Shown here: in pieces, positions 46,278 to 55,446 of the stretch
How the letters are laid out: each line of letters begins with the position of its first letter
Numbering within the stretch: position 1 is the stretch's first letter
Assembly: GCF_006874645.1 (NCBI RefSeq)
Contig: NZ_CP030082.1
Span: 930,001 to 994,000, forward strand
DNA length: 64,000 bases
Source of the DNA: Bdellovibrio sp. ZAP7
Lineage (GTDB): Bacteria; Bdellovibrionota; Bdellovibrionia; Bdellovibrionales; Bdellovibrionaceae
Direction of reading: 5' to 3'
Translations under genes and position numbers: made by a program
Notes under the pieces: model-generated
Databases searched by the model: none
What the model saw: only the letters and a program-made list of their open reading frames with translations
Told to the model about the DNA's origin: nothing

Positions 46278-49112
46278 TTAGAACAGTGTCAGCTGAGTGC
46301 CCACGTATAGTTCCACGTCGTCCTGATCAGGATCTGCTTTATGGATGTAACGAACACCCCAGCTTAGAGGCAGGACGCGGAAGAGTTTCGATTGCAAGAT
46401 CAACTCTGCACCCGAGCTCTTCAGGTTGTGGTCGATACCTTCAGCTGTGTATTTCGTGTTATCCAGGAACAAATTTGCGTAAATGCGGTTTACGTAAATC
46501 CACAGGCCCGCATTCCAATCCGGATAAGCGATCGGGAACATGTAATTGAAACTTGCCTTCGCAAATTTATCAGAGGTTTTGTAATCGAAACCACGAGAGT
46601 AAACGTAGCCCACTGGATTGATAACCGGTGGCGCGAACAAATAATGTCCCGTTCCTTCTTCCCCTTGTTGGCCGCTGAAGGCCAGTAGGATGCTGTTGTT
46701 CCTGAAGATCCCCGGAGTCGTCAAAGCCAGGCTGCCATATGTACGGTAGGATCCCGGTACAGAATCTTCGTTCATTGTCGAAGCATCTTCGTATTCAGCA
46801 AGCAAAGTAATGCTCCACGGAGAAAGAATCGCACGTGTCTGAGCTTCTTTTGCGTAAGAGAATTGGAAGTTCACAGTTTGATCAACGTATTGCGAAGATC
46901 CGGTGCCTGGGACGCCCACATCATCAACACGGTAGCTTTCCGTGCGCAGGATTTTTGCGGAGTAGCCCAAGCCCATGAATCCAGAATACATATGATGCTT
47001 AAACTGGTAGGGAAGCAACATCCCCACACCGTAAGAACCCTCACGCCAAGTTAAGTCTTGTTCGGGGTCAGAGTTCATCACATTCGTCTTACGATTGCGG
47101 ATATCACCCAAAAGACTCAAGACTGGCCAGTAGCGTTTGAAATCAACTTGCAAGGACGTATACGGAACGTTTTCTTCGCCATCGCTACCCAAAGAAACAG
47201 TGGCGCCGAAATCACGTAGGTAGTTGTCGGTCATAACCGTCAGACCGAATCCCCGAGAAGCAAAGAAGCTCCAGGTGTGCGGTGTAAAGGCCCGGGCATC
47301 AAAGCCGCTGTAATCTTCTTCATGATACTTGGAAGCATTTTTAGTGTCGTAGTTCAATTGATCTGCGATTTTAACTTCAGGAAATTTGTTGTAGGCATCA
47401 CTTGGGTCGTCGCCAAGATATTTGGAATCAACCAGTTCCGTTTTAGCGATTGGCTTACAATCGTTCAAAGAACCTTTTTGAATACGGTTTCCGTAAGGGA
47501 ATTGCTCAGAATAGTAAAATTCAGAACCTGCAAATGTTGGGGAGTAAGAGGCAATCTTACTTTGTGTACACTGCGAGAAGGTCATGGTGGCTGAATTCAG
47601 TTTCAGAATTTCGATGACACCCTTGTATTGGGCCTCGAATAAAACATCACCATTTCCATTGCTGTGCAAAGAGAACATGTTGTTGCGAGAACCCGGCAAA
47701 ATCGTTGTGAATTTGTCAGACCCAAAGCTTGCCTGGATCATCGAGCGATAGCCGGCTTTATCCAAAGCAAAAACCACGACTTTATCTTTGTCCAAAGCAA
47801 CGGCTTCAACCAAATTCAAATTCGCAAGTTTCAAGGAGCGTAAGCGCTTGCCAGTTAGATCAAACTCAACGATCTGCCAAGTTTGATCTTGCAGGTACTC
47901 CGTCGCCAACACTGTTTTACCATCGTGACCGAAGTGCGGGTTGTAAACGCGCAAATCTGACGTCATGTATTTATGAGAGCCAGACTTTAGATTCACCAGA
48001 ACCAGATCTGAATAGCCTTGAAAGCCATAACGAGGATGCGGCAAGAAATCGCTATAAACAGCGTGGTCTGCAGAATAGTCCAGACGACCTAAGTCACCCG
48101 TGTAAGGAATTTCGACTACTTTTTCTGTTTCATTCGCAGTTTTTTTATAAAGAGCTGGAACCTTGTTTAAGTCATATTGAATAAAGTAAGTCGCGCCATC
48201 TTGGAATTTAGGATCTGTCGCAACCGAGAACTCCGTTTTTTCAAGGCCCGGGAATGAATCCTTGGCCCATTGTTTACGAAGCTCATCAAAGGATTCGTAA
48301 TAGAATTTTCTGAACGAAGTGCCCGAAATATCTTTGAACGCGTTTTCAAATCTCCAAGGATGAGGACCACGACTGTTTTTTTCGTTAATCTTTTCCCAGA
48401 AATCATCGCCGTACTTTTGATAAGCACGGGAAATCAGAATGTATCCATAGACGTATTGGTTAACCAGACTGTCTTGGTAGGTACCACTGATGAATTGATC
48501 GTAAGTCGGTGTCGCGCGGCCCATAAGAAGGGCTTTGAGACGGGCCAAGAAACGCGGGGAGCGGCCACGGCCTGCATCTGTGAATTTCGTTTCCGCATAA
48601 ACGGCGTCGCCTTCCTTCATCCAGGACTTATTAACTAAAGAGTCAGCAAGGGCGATACCCAAGTCACCGAACAACCAATTGAAATAATCAACTGTGTTGT
48701 GGCTAAAAGCATCGAACTGTTGAACGTGACGGTATTCATGGATGGAAAGTGTTTGATACCATTCTGTCGAACCCACGATCGGCGAGAACGTCGTTGAACC
48801 GTACCACTCCGTACGGCGTGGCATCAGAGTAACGAATCCGTTGGGCTCTGCCATCTGGTCACGAATGATCAATGTGACTTTTTTTGGAGTTTTAATTCCG
48901 TAGGAAAGACCCACGACTTGAGAGTAATGCTCAATCATGTTGGCGACGTATATCGCGCGACTTTTGAAAGTTTCTGGATAGATCACTTTCACAAAATCAT
49001 TCTCAATTGTCTTCCATTGAGTGGAGGAGGGGCTTTGATCAATGATAGAGACTTGGGCATTTGCTACCAGGGAGTTCAGCAAGAACGCAAAAACAACGAA
49101 TAAGAACCGCAT
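46278..49112 (-). CDS. secreted HExxH (gluzincin-like) protein with propeller and barrel
   Basis: 944 residues with a signal peptide ending 'VANA-QVS'. A zinc-protease-like motif 'SIHEYRHVQQF' (His125, Glu126, His129) is followed by 'SWMKEGDAVYAETKF', which could supply the third ligand. The middle (about 300-590) has repeated blade-like strands ('GKTVLATEYLQDQ', 'DKDKVVVFALDKAGY') suggesting a beta propeller. The last 340 residues alternate polar and aromatic strands and end in Phe, like an outer-membrane beta barrel. Together it suggests a surface-exposed peptidase anchored in the outer membrane. Confidence 0.82.
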   Translation of the reverse strand: MRFLFVVFAFLLNSLVANAQVSIIDQSPSSTQWKTIENDFVKVIYPETFKSRAIYVANMIEHYSQVVGLSYGIKTPKKVTLIIRDQMAEPNGFVTLMPRRTEWYGSTTFSPIVGSTEWYQTLSIHEYRHVQQFDAFSHNTVDYFNWLFGDLGIALADSLVNKSWMKEGDAVYAETKFTDAGRGRSPRFLARLKALLMGRATPTYDQFISGTYQDSLVNQYVYGYILISRAYQKYGDDFWEKINEKNSRGPHPWRFENAFKDISGTSFRKFYYESFDELRKQWAKDSFPGLEKTEFSVATDPKFQDGATYFIQYDLNKVPALYKKTANETEKVVEIPYTGDLGRLDYSADHAVYSDFLPHPRYGFQGYSDLVLVNLKSGSHKYMTSDLRVYNPHFGHDGKTVLATEYLQDQTWQIVEFDLTGKRLRSLKLANLNLVEAVALDKDKVVVFALDKAGYRSMIQASFGSDKFTTILPGSRNNMFSLHSNGNGDVLFEAQYKGVIEILKLNSATMTFSQCTQSKIASYSPTFAGSEFYYSEQFPYGNRIQKGSLNDCKPIAKTELVDSKYLGDDPSDAYNKFPEVKIADQLNYDTKNASKYHEEDYSGFDARAFTPHTWSFFASRGFGLTVMTDNYLRDFGATVSLGSDGEENVPYTSLQVDFKRYWPVLSLLGDIRNRKTNVMNSDPEQDLTWREGSYGVGMLLPYQFKHHMYSGFMGLGYSAKILRTESYRVDDVGVPGTGSSQYVDQTVNFQFSYAKEAQTRAILSPWSITLLAEYEDASTMNEDSVPGSYRTYGSLALTTPGIFRNNSILLAFSGQQGEEGTGHYLFAPPVINPVGYVYSRGFDYKTSDKFAKASFNYMFPIAYPDWNAGLWIYVNRIYANLFLDNTKYTAEGIDHNLKSSGAELILQSKLFRVLPLSWGVRYIHKADPDQDDVELYVGTQLTLF

Positions 49113-49211
49113 TATGACCTCGGAATCGAGTTAATAAATTTCGGTGTTAACTATATTTCGTTGAGTACAAACGGCAATGAAAAAGCTGGAAGCCGCAAAG
49201 TGTAATTGCGA

Positions 49212-52200
49212 TTATGGAAGTAACGGTGTCACCAGAATGCGACGTTTATACGAGTCTTGCATCACCAGACCCATCGGAGTGATTTTTAGTACAAAAGCTT
49301 TACCTCTGCTGCCTGGTAAAGTACCCGGCAGATTCAACCCAGAGACAGAAATCGATTGGAAGCCTACGCCAGGGCGGAAGCTAAAGACTTCGGTGATGCC
49401 GGTCGCGATATTATTAGCCACCATGTAGAAATCATCGTTGTCATTGTTGTAAACGGCATCAATCCAGACTCTTCCGGTTGGATAATTTGTTTGAGCAGTC
49501 AGGTCCATCACGTCAATGATCGTAGCCGGGCTGCCTGGAACGATTTTGCGAATTTTATCGGCGTCGAATACCAATAGATTGCCGTCTTTATCCGGCTGCA
49601 TGCCATAGATACGTTTTAAAGGAACTGTCGTCGCATCCGTAGCGCTGGAGACAGTCGAAGTGCCGATCGTACCATTGCCGGCAGCAACAGTTCCTGCGCC
49701 GCCACCATTGGCTTTAAAGATTTTCAAATTCGCCGACAAATTTGTATCGGAATACGCCGTGAAGTAAAAACTATTGTCTGGAAGATAAGTCCCTGTCCAG
49801 CCCCAGTCATACATCGTCCCTGTATAAATAGTGCTTGAAATACCATAGTTGGCATTTCCGGTCACACTCCAGGCACTCATATCGTGAGTCGCCCAAGTGT
49901 ACCTGCTGCTGCCATCTAAGCCATTGTACGCCAGGCTGCGGTCTGGAGCGACATGGATCGTACCAAACGTGTTCAGGGTCGCGTTCAGGGAAGAACTATA
50001 GGCCGTATCAACACGCGTGACGGCGACATCTGTGCCACCTGATGGCACACTTAGTTTTATGCGTCGTAAATGGCGAATACCACGAGTATAAAGGTAGCCC
50101 ACTTTGGTGCCGCTGTCGTACTCATAGCCAAGTCCCGCAATAGATGTAAACGCCACCTGTGATGGGTCTGTACCGTTTCCGAATGTTAGGAAAGAGTTAC
50201 CACCGATTTTTGTAGAAGACAGGGTTGTATTGAATTTTACTTCAAAAAGTTCATTCGTTTCTCTGGAAACAATGTAAACAGCCTTGTCTGAAGAGCCCAC
50301 GGATACTTGGATCGTATCAATAGTGTCGGTTGCAAGTGTTGTCTTTACCCCGGCAGTAGTGCCAGTCGAGGTGTTCATGTACGTCACATCACGACCACTA
50401 CGTGCATTTTGCATACAGAATATTTTTGAGGTGTCGCTGCCCATAAATACACCGCGAGAACAATAGCTCGCATCGCCATCCGAAGCGGATCCAGTCACAG
50501 CGGAAATATTATAACGTTGAGTCGCAGAGTCTTGGATTAAAGTAAGCTTACTTGCCTGATTGGCAGCGGTTCTCCACCATACAAAGATTTTACTTCTGTC
50601 AGGCATAACGGTAATAAACGCACCACGGGAAGTTGGTGACGTTACAAACTTACATGGCAAAGAAAGATCGTCCGTGAATACGGATGCGCTGACTGTCGGA
50701 GTATAGTCCGTACACATGGCAGTATTGCCGATAATCAGTTTTGGCGTACTTGAAGTATTGTTCAAATCAAGCTCATAGAAACCATTTGCAGAGATATTAT
50801 CTGAATAAAGAGACGGGAAGTAATAGTAACCAGATTTTAAATACTGGTCAAAACTTGGACCTGAATTTGCCAAGCGATCATCACCGGTCAACAATGGCAC
50901 TGTTCTGTTCCAGATGATGCTCTTGTCGGAAATTTTAATCCGGGTGATGGTATGACAAGGCGTTGACACGATGGTCATCGTATCACCAGTAATGTCGATA
51001 ATTCGTGGCGTGATAAATTTCGCCACAGAATTTGTCGGGCAGCCCTCAACGAACATGTCACCGAGCCATTCCGTGATCAAACCCGTTTGACGGTCAATTT
51101 TCGTGATGGCATGGCGCAGACGAGAGCCTGAGTATAAGTTGTTTTGCGCATCCCCAAAGACACCACTGGAATTTGAAATATCTGCGGCACTGATATGCAC
51201 TCCAGTTTCCAAATTCCCCGGGTCACCCACCAGAATTTGCCAAGCTGAGTTTTGAATCGCAGAAAGGGACGTCGTGATCACACCGCCCGCTGTTTTACAT
51301 GCCACCAGAACACGGATCGGAGTCGATGCAGAAATCGTAGCACCCGCCGGTGTTGTTGCCGGAATCGTCCAATTATATGTGCCTGAGGCTGGCAGATTCG
51401 AAGTTGTGTCATCAACGATCGTAAAATAACTTAAACCGTCATCAATGGTGTATTGAATACTGGAGATTGGTTTTGTTGCCAGACCGATATCGGCACTGTT
51501 ACTTGTACACTGCCAAGTGATTGGCATTACGTTACCAGGCAAATAAGTGCCGGAGCCCGAAGGTGACGTGACTTTGATACTTGGCGGGTTGCCGGTATCC
51601 AGTTTTAAAGTTACAGACTTAGTCAGGGACATGATCCCCGCATTGTTTTTAATTTGCGCATACACCGTGTGCGTGCCTGGTGTGTTTGCCATCGAGAAAC
51701 TGAATTTATCACTCGAAAACGGCATCCACCCGACATCATTATCAGTATTCACATCAAAGTCAGTTTCAGAAATACGCATATAAGAAGTCGCTGAAGTCGA
51801 AGGCGTGACAGCCAATTGTGCATTCACTGAGGCCAGACCCACAACAGCCGCACCATCTGCAATTGTCAGTGTGTTGATTACCGGTCGCTCTGATTCCACA
51901 ATAAGGTCTTTAATATAGACAGTTTGGTTTGCTGCAGCATCCGTTACGGTGACTTTGAGTTTAACTGTTTTCAAAGTTGCAGCAGTATTCCAAGTCGCAT
52001 TGTAGGTTTGGTTTGTTGCACTGCCTGCGGGTAAGGCCTGCGTTGAAATTACGGAATAGTTCGCACCCGCGTTCTCGCTATATTCAAGAACGGTATTTTG
52101 CGAGGTAGACGTATGAATATCAGTCACACGCCATGTAACTGTGGCAGCGACACTTGTTTTTTGGTCCGTCGTCGGAGTCACCCATGTAATAACCGGGGGA

Positions 52201-54020
52201 GTCGTGTCCAGAACGATAGATTTGCTATCAGATGTGGCAGAGATATTTCCGGCGACATCTTTAGCCCAAATATAAAGAGTGTGAGTGCCTTCACCCACGA
52301 CCGTATAGTTATGAACGACCGGAGTCGCTGCGCAGGCAGCCCAAGCAGGATTGCTCGCAGATGGCGCCCCAGCAGTTTCAGTTATTAGCAATGTCGCGGT
52401 ATCGGTACAGTCTGCAACCGTCAAAGCAACAACAGGATTATTAGTTAAGGTGGCAGTCGTTAAAGTGGCCACCGGAGCATTCGGTGGAGTGTTATCAAAT
52501 ACGAAAGCCGCTGGAGTTGTCGTTGTTGAATTTCCCGCAGCATCTTCACTATACAGGCGCAAATATCCGGAAGCCGCTGGAGTGTAGCCAGTATAGGGTG
52601 AAGTCGCGGCCGTCAAGATCGCAACATCTGAATAAGTCGTGTTATCTAACGAGTACTGCAGTTTCAAAACGGCGACACTGGAAGTTACATCTGATGCAGT
52701 AAAAGCCAGACTCATAGCTGAGGAGGCTTGAGTTGCCGTCGGAACAGTCAAAGATAAAACCGGAGGAGTCGTATCATATGTGACGTTAATCGAAGTCGCA
52801 GTTGTTGAAATATTTCCAGCGCCATCTTTTGCCCAAAGGTAAACAGTTTTAATTCCATCGCCCATGGATAATGTGTAGCTTTCAGGTTGGGCCGCGGCTG
52901 TGGTGCAGCTGCGTGTAAAATCAGAAAATGCAACTCCGCTTGAAGTTGCACTTTCAGAAAGCGCGAAAGTTGAAAAGGTGTCGCAGTTGGCGAGAAGGGC
53001 CCCGGTTGCGATACTCACCGTGGTGGCGGTCGAGTTGGTGACTGCCGCAGAAGTTAAGCTTAAAGTTGGCGCAATCGCCGGGAACGTATTTAAAATATTC
53101 ACTGAATATTCTTGATCGAACACAGCATAGTTCGAGTCAATCAAACCACCGCCGTCATCCGTACCGATTTTCAAACGAAGGATATTCATCCCTTGTGAAT
53201 TTTTTGTCGGAGTAAAAGCGTAGGTCGCAGAATTGCCATCAGAGTTTCCATTTAGGATCCACTCATAGGCAGCAGAGTAACTGCCGTACCAGTGAGCTGC
53301 TGTTACGGTATGACTCGCAGAACTCATCTCGTTGTACGCCGTTGGTGCTGTCAGGGTGTCAATGTAAGGTGGCACCATGGATACGAAATCTGTAATTGCA
53401 TTTAAACCGAAAGTCGAGACAACCTGAGCACTTTGTGTAGCCCCACTGCCGGCAGTCAAGCTGTCATAAACTTCGCTCATCGATTCAGAAGTAGCCACGT
53501 TCGGAGTGTTGGCGATTGTGGATATCACAGCTTCAAGCTCAGCGCTGCTAAGATCCTGAAGTTTTTTAACACCATTCACTTGCACATACGGAACTAAGCC
53601 GACCAAGCTCGTCGTGTAATTGACGATTTGATTTTCCATACCTGTCACAGGACGGCTTAATTTTTTTCCACAGGCATCGACCTTAATGAAATATTTCGCA
53701 GTCGGAGCAATAGTGAACAAGTTTGTGAATTGGAAACTATAATCAAAATCTAAATCGACAGACGCCAAGGGATTTTCGTCGACCGAGCCATCGTTGTTAA
53801 GCTGATGAAGATAGGCTTTTTTGTCACCTGCAGCGCAGGCAGCAGACGAGGTTATGCCGGTCATTTGCACTTTGCCGGTCAAAGTGTTGCCGTGTTCAGA
53901 CCAGATATTTAAATCCAGACTGCAGGCTGAAAGAAATGATAGGGCGCAAATTCCCAGATATCTAGCTATCTGAGACAGTCCAGTTTTGAGACTAAATTCG
54001 CGTGTTCCCCGTACGTGCAT
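49212..54020 (-). CDS. giant surface lipoprotein with Ig-like repeats and a C-terminal propeller
   Basis: 1602 residues. The N-terminus has a lipobox 'LSACSLDLN'. The first half contains several Ig-like or bacterial-adhesin domains, recognisable from repeated 'DTTPPVLSLTVP', 'DNTPPNAPVATLTTATL' and 'DTTPPVITWVTP' starts. The second half has strand repeats such as 'DKDGNLLVFDADKIRKI', resembling NHL/YVTN-type propellers. It is probably displayed on the surface for adhesion or prey contact, which is inference. The ATG at 54020 lacks a good ribosome binding site. Confidence 0.85.
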   Translation of the reverse strand: MHVRGTREFSLKTGLSQIARYLGICALSFLSACSLDLNIWSEHGNTLTGKVQMTGITSSAACAAGDKKAYLHQLNNDGSVDENPLASVDLDFDYSFQFTNLFTIAPTAKYFIKVDACGKKLSRPVTGMENQIVNYTTSLVGLVPYVQVNGVKKLQDLSSAELEAVISTIANTPNVATSESMSEVYDSLTAGSGATQSAQVVSTFGLNAITDFVSMVPPYIDTLTAPTAYNEMSSASHTVTAAHWYGSYSAAYEWILNGNSDGNSATYAFTPTKNSQGMNILRLKIGTDDGGGLIDSNYAVFDQEYSVNILNTFPAIAPTLSLTSAAVTNSTATTVSIATGALLANCDTFSTFALSESATSSGVAFSDFTRSCTTAAAQPESYTLSMGDGIKTVYLWAKDGAGNISTTATSINVTYDTTPPVLSLTVPTATQASSAMSLAFTASDVTSSVAVLKLQYSLDNTTYSDVAILTAATSPYTGYTPAASGYLRLYSEDAAGNSTTTTPAAFVFDNTPPNAPVATLTTATLTNNPVVALTVADCTDTATLLITETAGAPSASNPAWAACAATPVVHNYTVVGEGTHTLYIWAKDVAGNISATSDSKSIVLDTTPPVITWVTPTTDQKTSVAATVTWRVTDIHTSTSQNTVLEYSENAGANYSVISTQALPAGSATNQTYNATWNTAATLKTVKLKVTVTDAAANQTVYIKDLIVESERPVINTLTIADGAAVVGLASVNAQLAVTPSTSATSYMRISETDFDVNTDNDVGWMPFSSDKFSFSMANTPGTHTVYAQIKNNAGIMSLTKSVTLKLDTGNPPSIKVTSPSGSGTYLPGNVMPITWQCTSNSADIGLATKPISSIQYTIDDGLSYFTIVDDTTSNLPASGTYNWTIPATTPAGATISASTPIRVLVACKTAGGVITTSLSAIQNSAWQILVGDPGNLETGVHISAADISNSSGVFGDAQNNLYSGSRLRHAITKIDRQTGLITEWLGDMFVEGCPTNSVAKFITPRIIDITGDTMTIVSTPCHTITRIKISDKSIIWNRTVPLLTGDDRLANSGPSFDQYLKSGYYYFPSLYSDNISANGFYELDLNNTSSTPKLIIGNTAMCTDYTPTVSASVFTDDLSLPCKFVTSPTSRGAFITVMPDRSKIFVWWRTAANQASKLTLIQDSATQRYNISAVTGSASDGDASYCSRGVFMGSDTSKIFCMQNARSGRDVTYMNTSTGTTAGVKTTLATDTIDTIQVSVGSSDKAVYIVSRETNELFEVKFNTTLSSTKIGGNSFLTFGNGTDPSQVAFTSIAGLGYEYDSGTKVGYLYTRGIRHLRRIKLSVPSGGTDVAVTRVDTAYSSSLNATLNTFGTIHVAPDRSLAYNGLDGSSRYTWATHDMSAWSVTGNANYGISSTIYTGTMYDWGWTGTYLPDNSFYFTAYSDTNLSANLKIFKANGGGAGTVAAGNGTIGTSTVSSATDATTVPLKRIYGMQPDKDGNLLVFDADKIRKIVPGSPATIIDVMDLTAQTNYPTGRVWIDAVYNNDNDDFYMVANNIATGITEVFSFRPGVGFQSISVSGLNLPGTLPGSRGKAFVLKITPMGLVMQDSYKRRILVTPLLP

Positions 54021-54260
54021 ATGTAATTAATCGGTAAATAGGAAAGTTCGCTGAATATACACAGCGGGTAAATCATCAATAAATTTTGATCAGTGACTCC
54101 AGTTCATGTTTTTGAGTGTGTTTTACGAGAGAAATTCTGCTTAGGAGTTTGAACTACTCGCGTTTCTCATTCTCAAAATAACTACTGATTTTAAACACCA
54201 GTCCTATTACTCACTGAAAATTCCCTTATAGTCACACTCAAGAGTAAAAGGAGGTGCCAC
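54021..54260. other. intergenic region between divergent genes
   Basis: 240 bases, AT-rich, between the giant lipoprotein gene and a small Ser-rich gene that face away from each other. It must hold their promoters. Apart from the ribosome binding site AAAGGAGG at the right end no clear motif was found. Confidence 0.35.
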
Positions 54261-54425
54261 ATGGCTACCAATAAAAACAGTCGTAAAAGTTCGAGTACGA
54301 AAGCAAGTTCTCAGGGCCGTTCAAGCTCTGGCAAATCATCATCAAGCTCTTCGCGCGGCAGCAGCTCGGGCGGCAGTTCGCGCTCATCCAGAAACCAATC
54401 TTCAATGATGGAAGATGATGAATAG
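54261..54425 (+). CDS. small Ser-rich hydrophilic protein, 54 residues
   Basis: A short frame preceded by a perfect ribosome binding site (AAAGGAGG, 6 bases before the ATG) and followed by a terminator. The protein starts 'MATNKNSRKSSSTKASSQGR', is over 40% Ser with Arg, Gly and Lys, and ends acidic ('SSMMEDDE'). It is likely disordered, perhaps a nucleic-acid-binding or stress protein. The Ser-rich composition is kin to the small polar proteins at 56995 and 58763. Confidence 0.78.
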   Translation: MATNKNSRKSSSTKASSQGRSSSGKSSSSSSRGSSSGGSSRSSRNQSSMMEDDE

Positions 54426-54442
54426 GTTTCTAAAAAAAATAA

Positions 54443-54476
54443 AAAGGAGCCGTCGTAAACTGGGCTCCTTTTTTTT
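54443..54476 (+). terminator. strong intrinsic terminator
   Basis: AAGGAGCC and GGGCTCCTT pair across a 10-base loop (with one bulge), followed by a T8 tract. Confidence 0.9.
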
Positions 54477-54499
54477 ACCCTCCAAAAAAGGAGTTCACG

Positions 54500-54697
54500 A
54501 TGCAAACGAGAAATGTGATTTTAACAGCGGTCGGTGCCGTGGCGTTAGGCTACCTGATTAATAGACTAATTCAAACTCAACGGGAAGTTCCGGTTGTCGG
54601 GACCAAACCTTCTCGCGAGGAAGATGTCGACATGACTATCGACGATTCATTCCCAGCAAGTGACCCGCCATCCTGGAGTTCTGGAAACATCCATTAG
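54500..54697 (+). CDS. small membrane protein with DSFPASDPPS motif
   Basis: 65 residues: one helix ('VILTAVGAVALGYLINRLI') then a polar tail with 'DDSFPASDPPSWSSG'. The 'SFPASDPPS' motif recurs in unrelated small bacterial proteins and enzyme tails; its function is unknown to me. A ribosome binding site (AAAAGGAG) precedes the ATG. It would sit in the inner membrane with a short tail. Confidence 0.75.
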   Translation: MQTRNVILTAVGAVALGYLINRLIQTQREVPVVGTKPSREEDVDMTIDDSFPASDPPSWSSGNIH

Positions 54698-54711
54698 GCC
54701 CGTGTCTGGAA

Positions 54712-54910
54712 TTAATTTTTTTTGCGTGAGCAAAGATATTCCGCGTTCGGTTCATCTTTACGGCAAGTATTCTCTACTTCATCCCAACAGCCACGTCTTT
54801 CCTCACAACGGTCTTTGGAAATGAAATCCTTCATAAAGAAGATAAAGCCAACAGCGCACAACAATATTATGACGACAATGATGTCGTTAGATCGTCTCTT
54901 TTTGATACAT
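54712..54910 (-). pseudogene. small membrane protein gene with one-base frameshift
   Basis: An ATG at 54910 follows AGGAG by 2 bases but reaches a stop after 7 codons. If one A of the A5 run in codons 3-5 were absent, the frame would read 'MYQKRRSNDIIVVIILLCAV' then 'GFIFFMKDFISKDRCEERRG' and continue to a stop at 54712. The resulting 65-residue protein has one helix and a Cys-containing polar tail ('DRCEERRGCWDEVENTC', 'YLCSRKKN'). The homopolymer difference could be a sequencing error, a mutation or a phase-variable site. Confidence 0.55.
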
Positions 54911-55104
54911 CACTCCTGGAAAAAACGTACAGTTAGAGCTATGCTCCTGTCTTATCGGCTGGGTATTAAAAAAGTTTATGTTCCCTATCGAGAAAATAAC
55001 AATATTTTGTTCCCGTCTTTGTGAGAACTCTCTATAGCCGAAGTATTTGTTAAGAAGTTGACAAACTTTCCCCTCCCGATAGGCTTTATGTTCGAGGAGA
55101 AATT

Positions 55105-55446
55105 ATGAACGTACTCAAGACTTGTGTTGTAGTCATTCTGTTCGCAAACTCTGCCTTGGCTGAATCAACCAAATGCTTTGAAAAAATCAACCAGCAGGAG
55201 CGCAGAGACATGGTCGCTGCCTTCATGAATAAGAAATACAAGGACTTTGATGTAAAGTTCAATCAACTCTGCTTGAAGTATAAATCAGAACTTCTGTGCG
55301 ATATTAAAACCGTAAAGTCCTCTGAAGCCGCGGAAAAGATGTCGGCAGTCTCACGACAAAGCAATTGTGCTGAAGTGATGAGAGTGGAAGAAGGCAAGAA
55401 AGTTAAGATCTACGCCTTCGATGATAAATCCGCTTCTAAAAAATAA
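55105..55446 (+). CDS. small secreted protein of unknown function
   Basis: 113 residues with a signal peptide ending 'ALA-EST'. The mature part is charged with four Cys ('KCFEKINQ', 'NQLCLKYKSELLCDI', 'QSNCAEVM'), likely forming two disulphides. A GAGGAG ribosome binding site precedes the ATG. No family recognised. Its 3' end abuts the chemoreceptor gene of the opposite strand with no gap. Confidence 0.75.
   Translation: MNVLKTCVVVILFANSALAESTKCFEKINQQERRDMVAAFMNKKYKDFDVKFNQLCLKYKSELLCDIKTVKSSEAAEKMSAVSRQSNCAEVMRVEEGKKVKIYAFDDKSASKK

Noticed and set aside
51547-52951. Plus-strand frames inside the giant lipoprotein gene
   Set aside because: They lie within Thr/Ala/Val-rich repeat coding DNA of the other strand and lack ribosome binding sites.
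54722-55024. A 100-codon plus-strand frame between two small genes
   Set aside because: The composition is not protein-like, and the minus strand has a ribosome binding site and a better frame (54712-54910).
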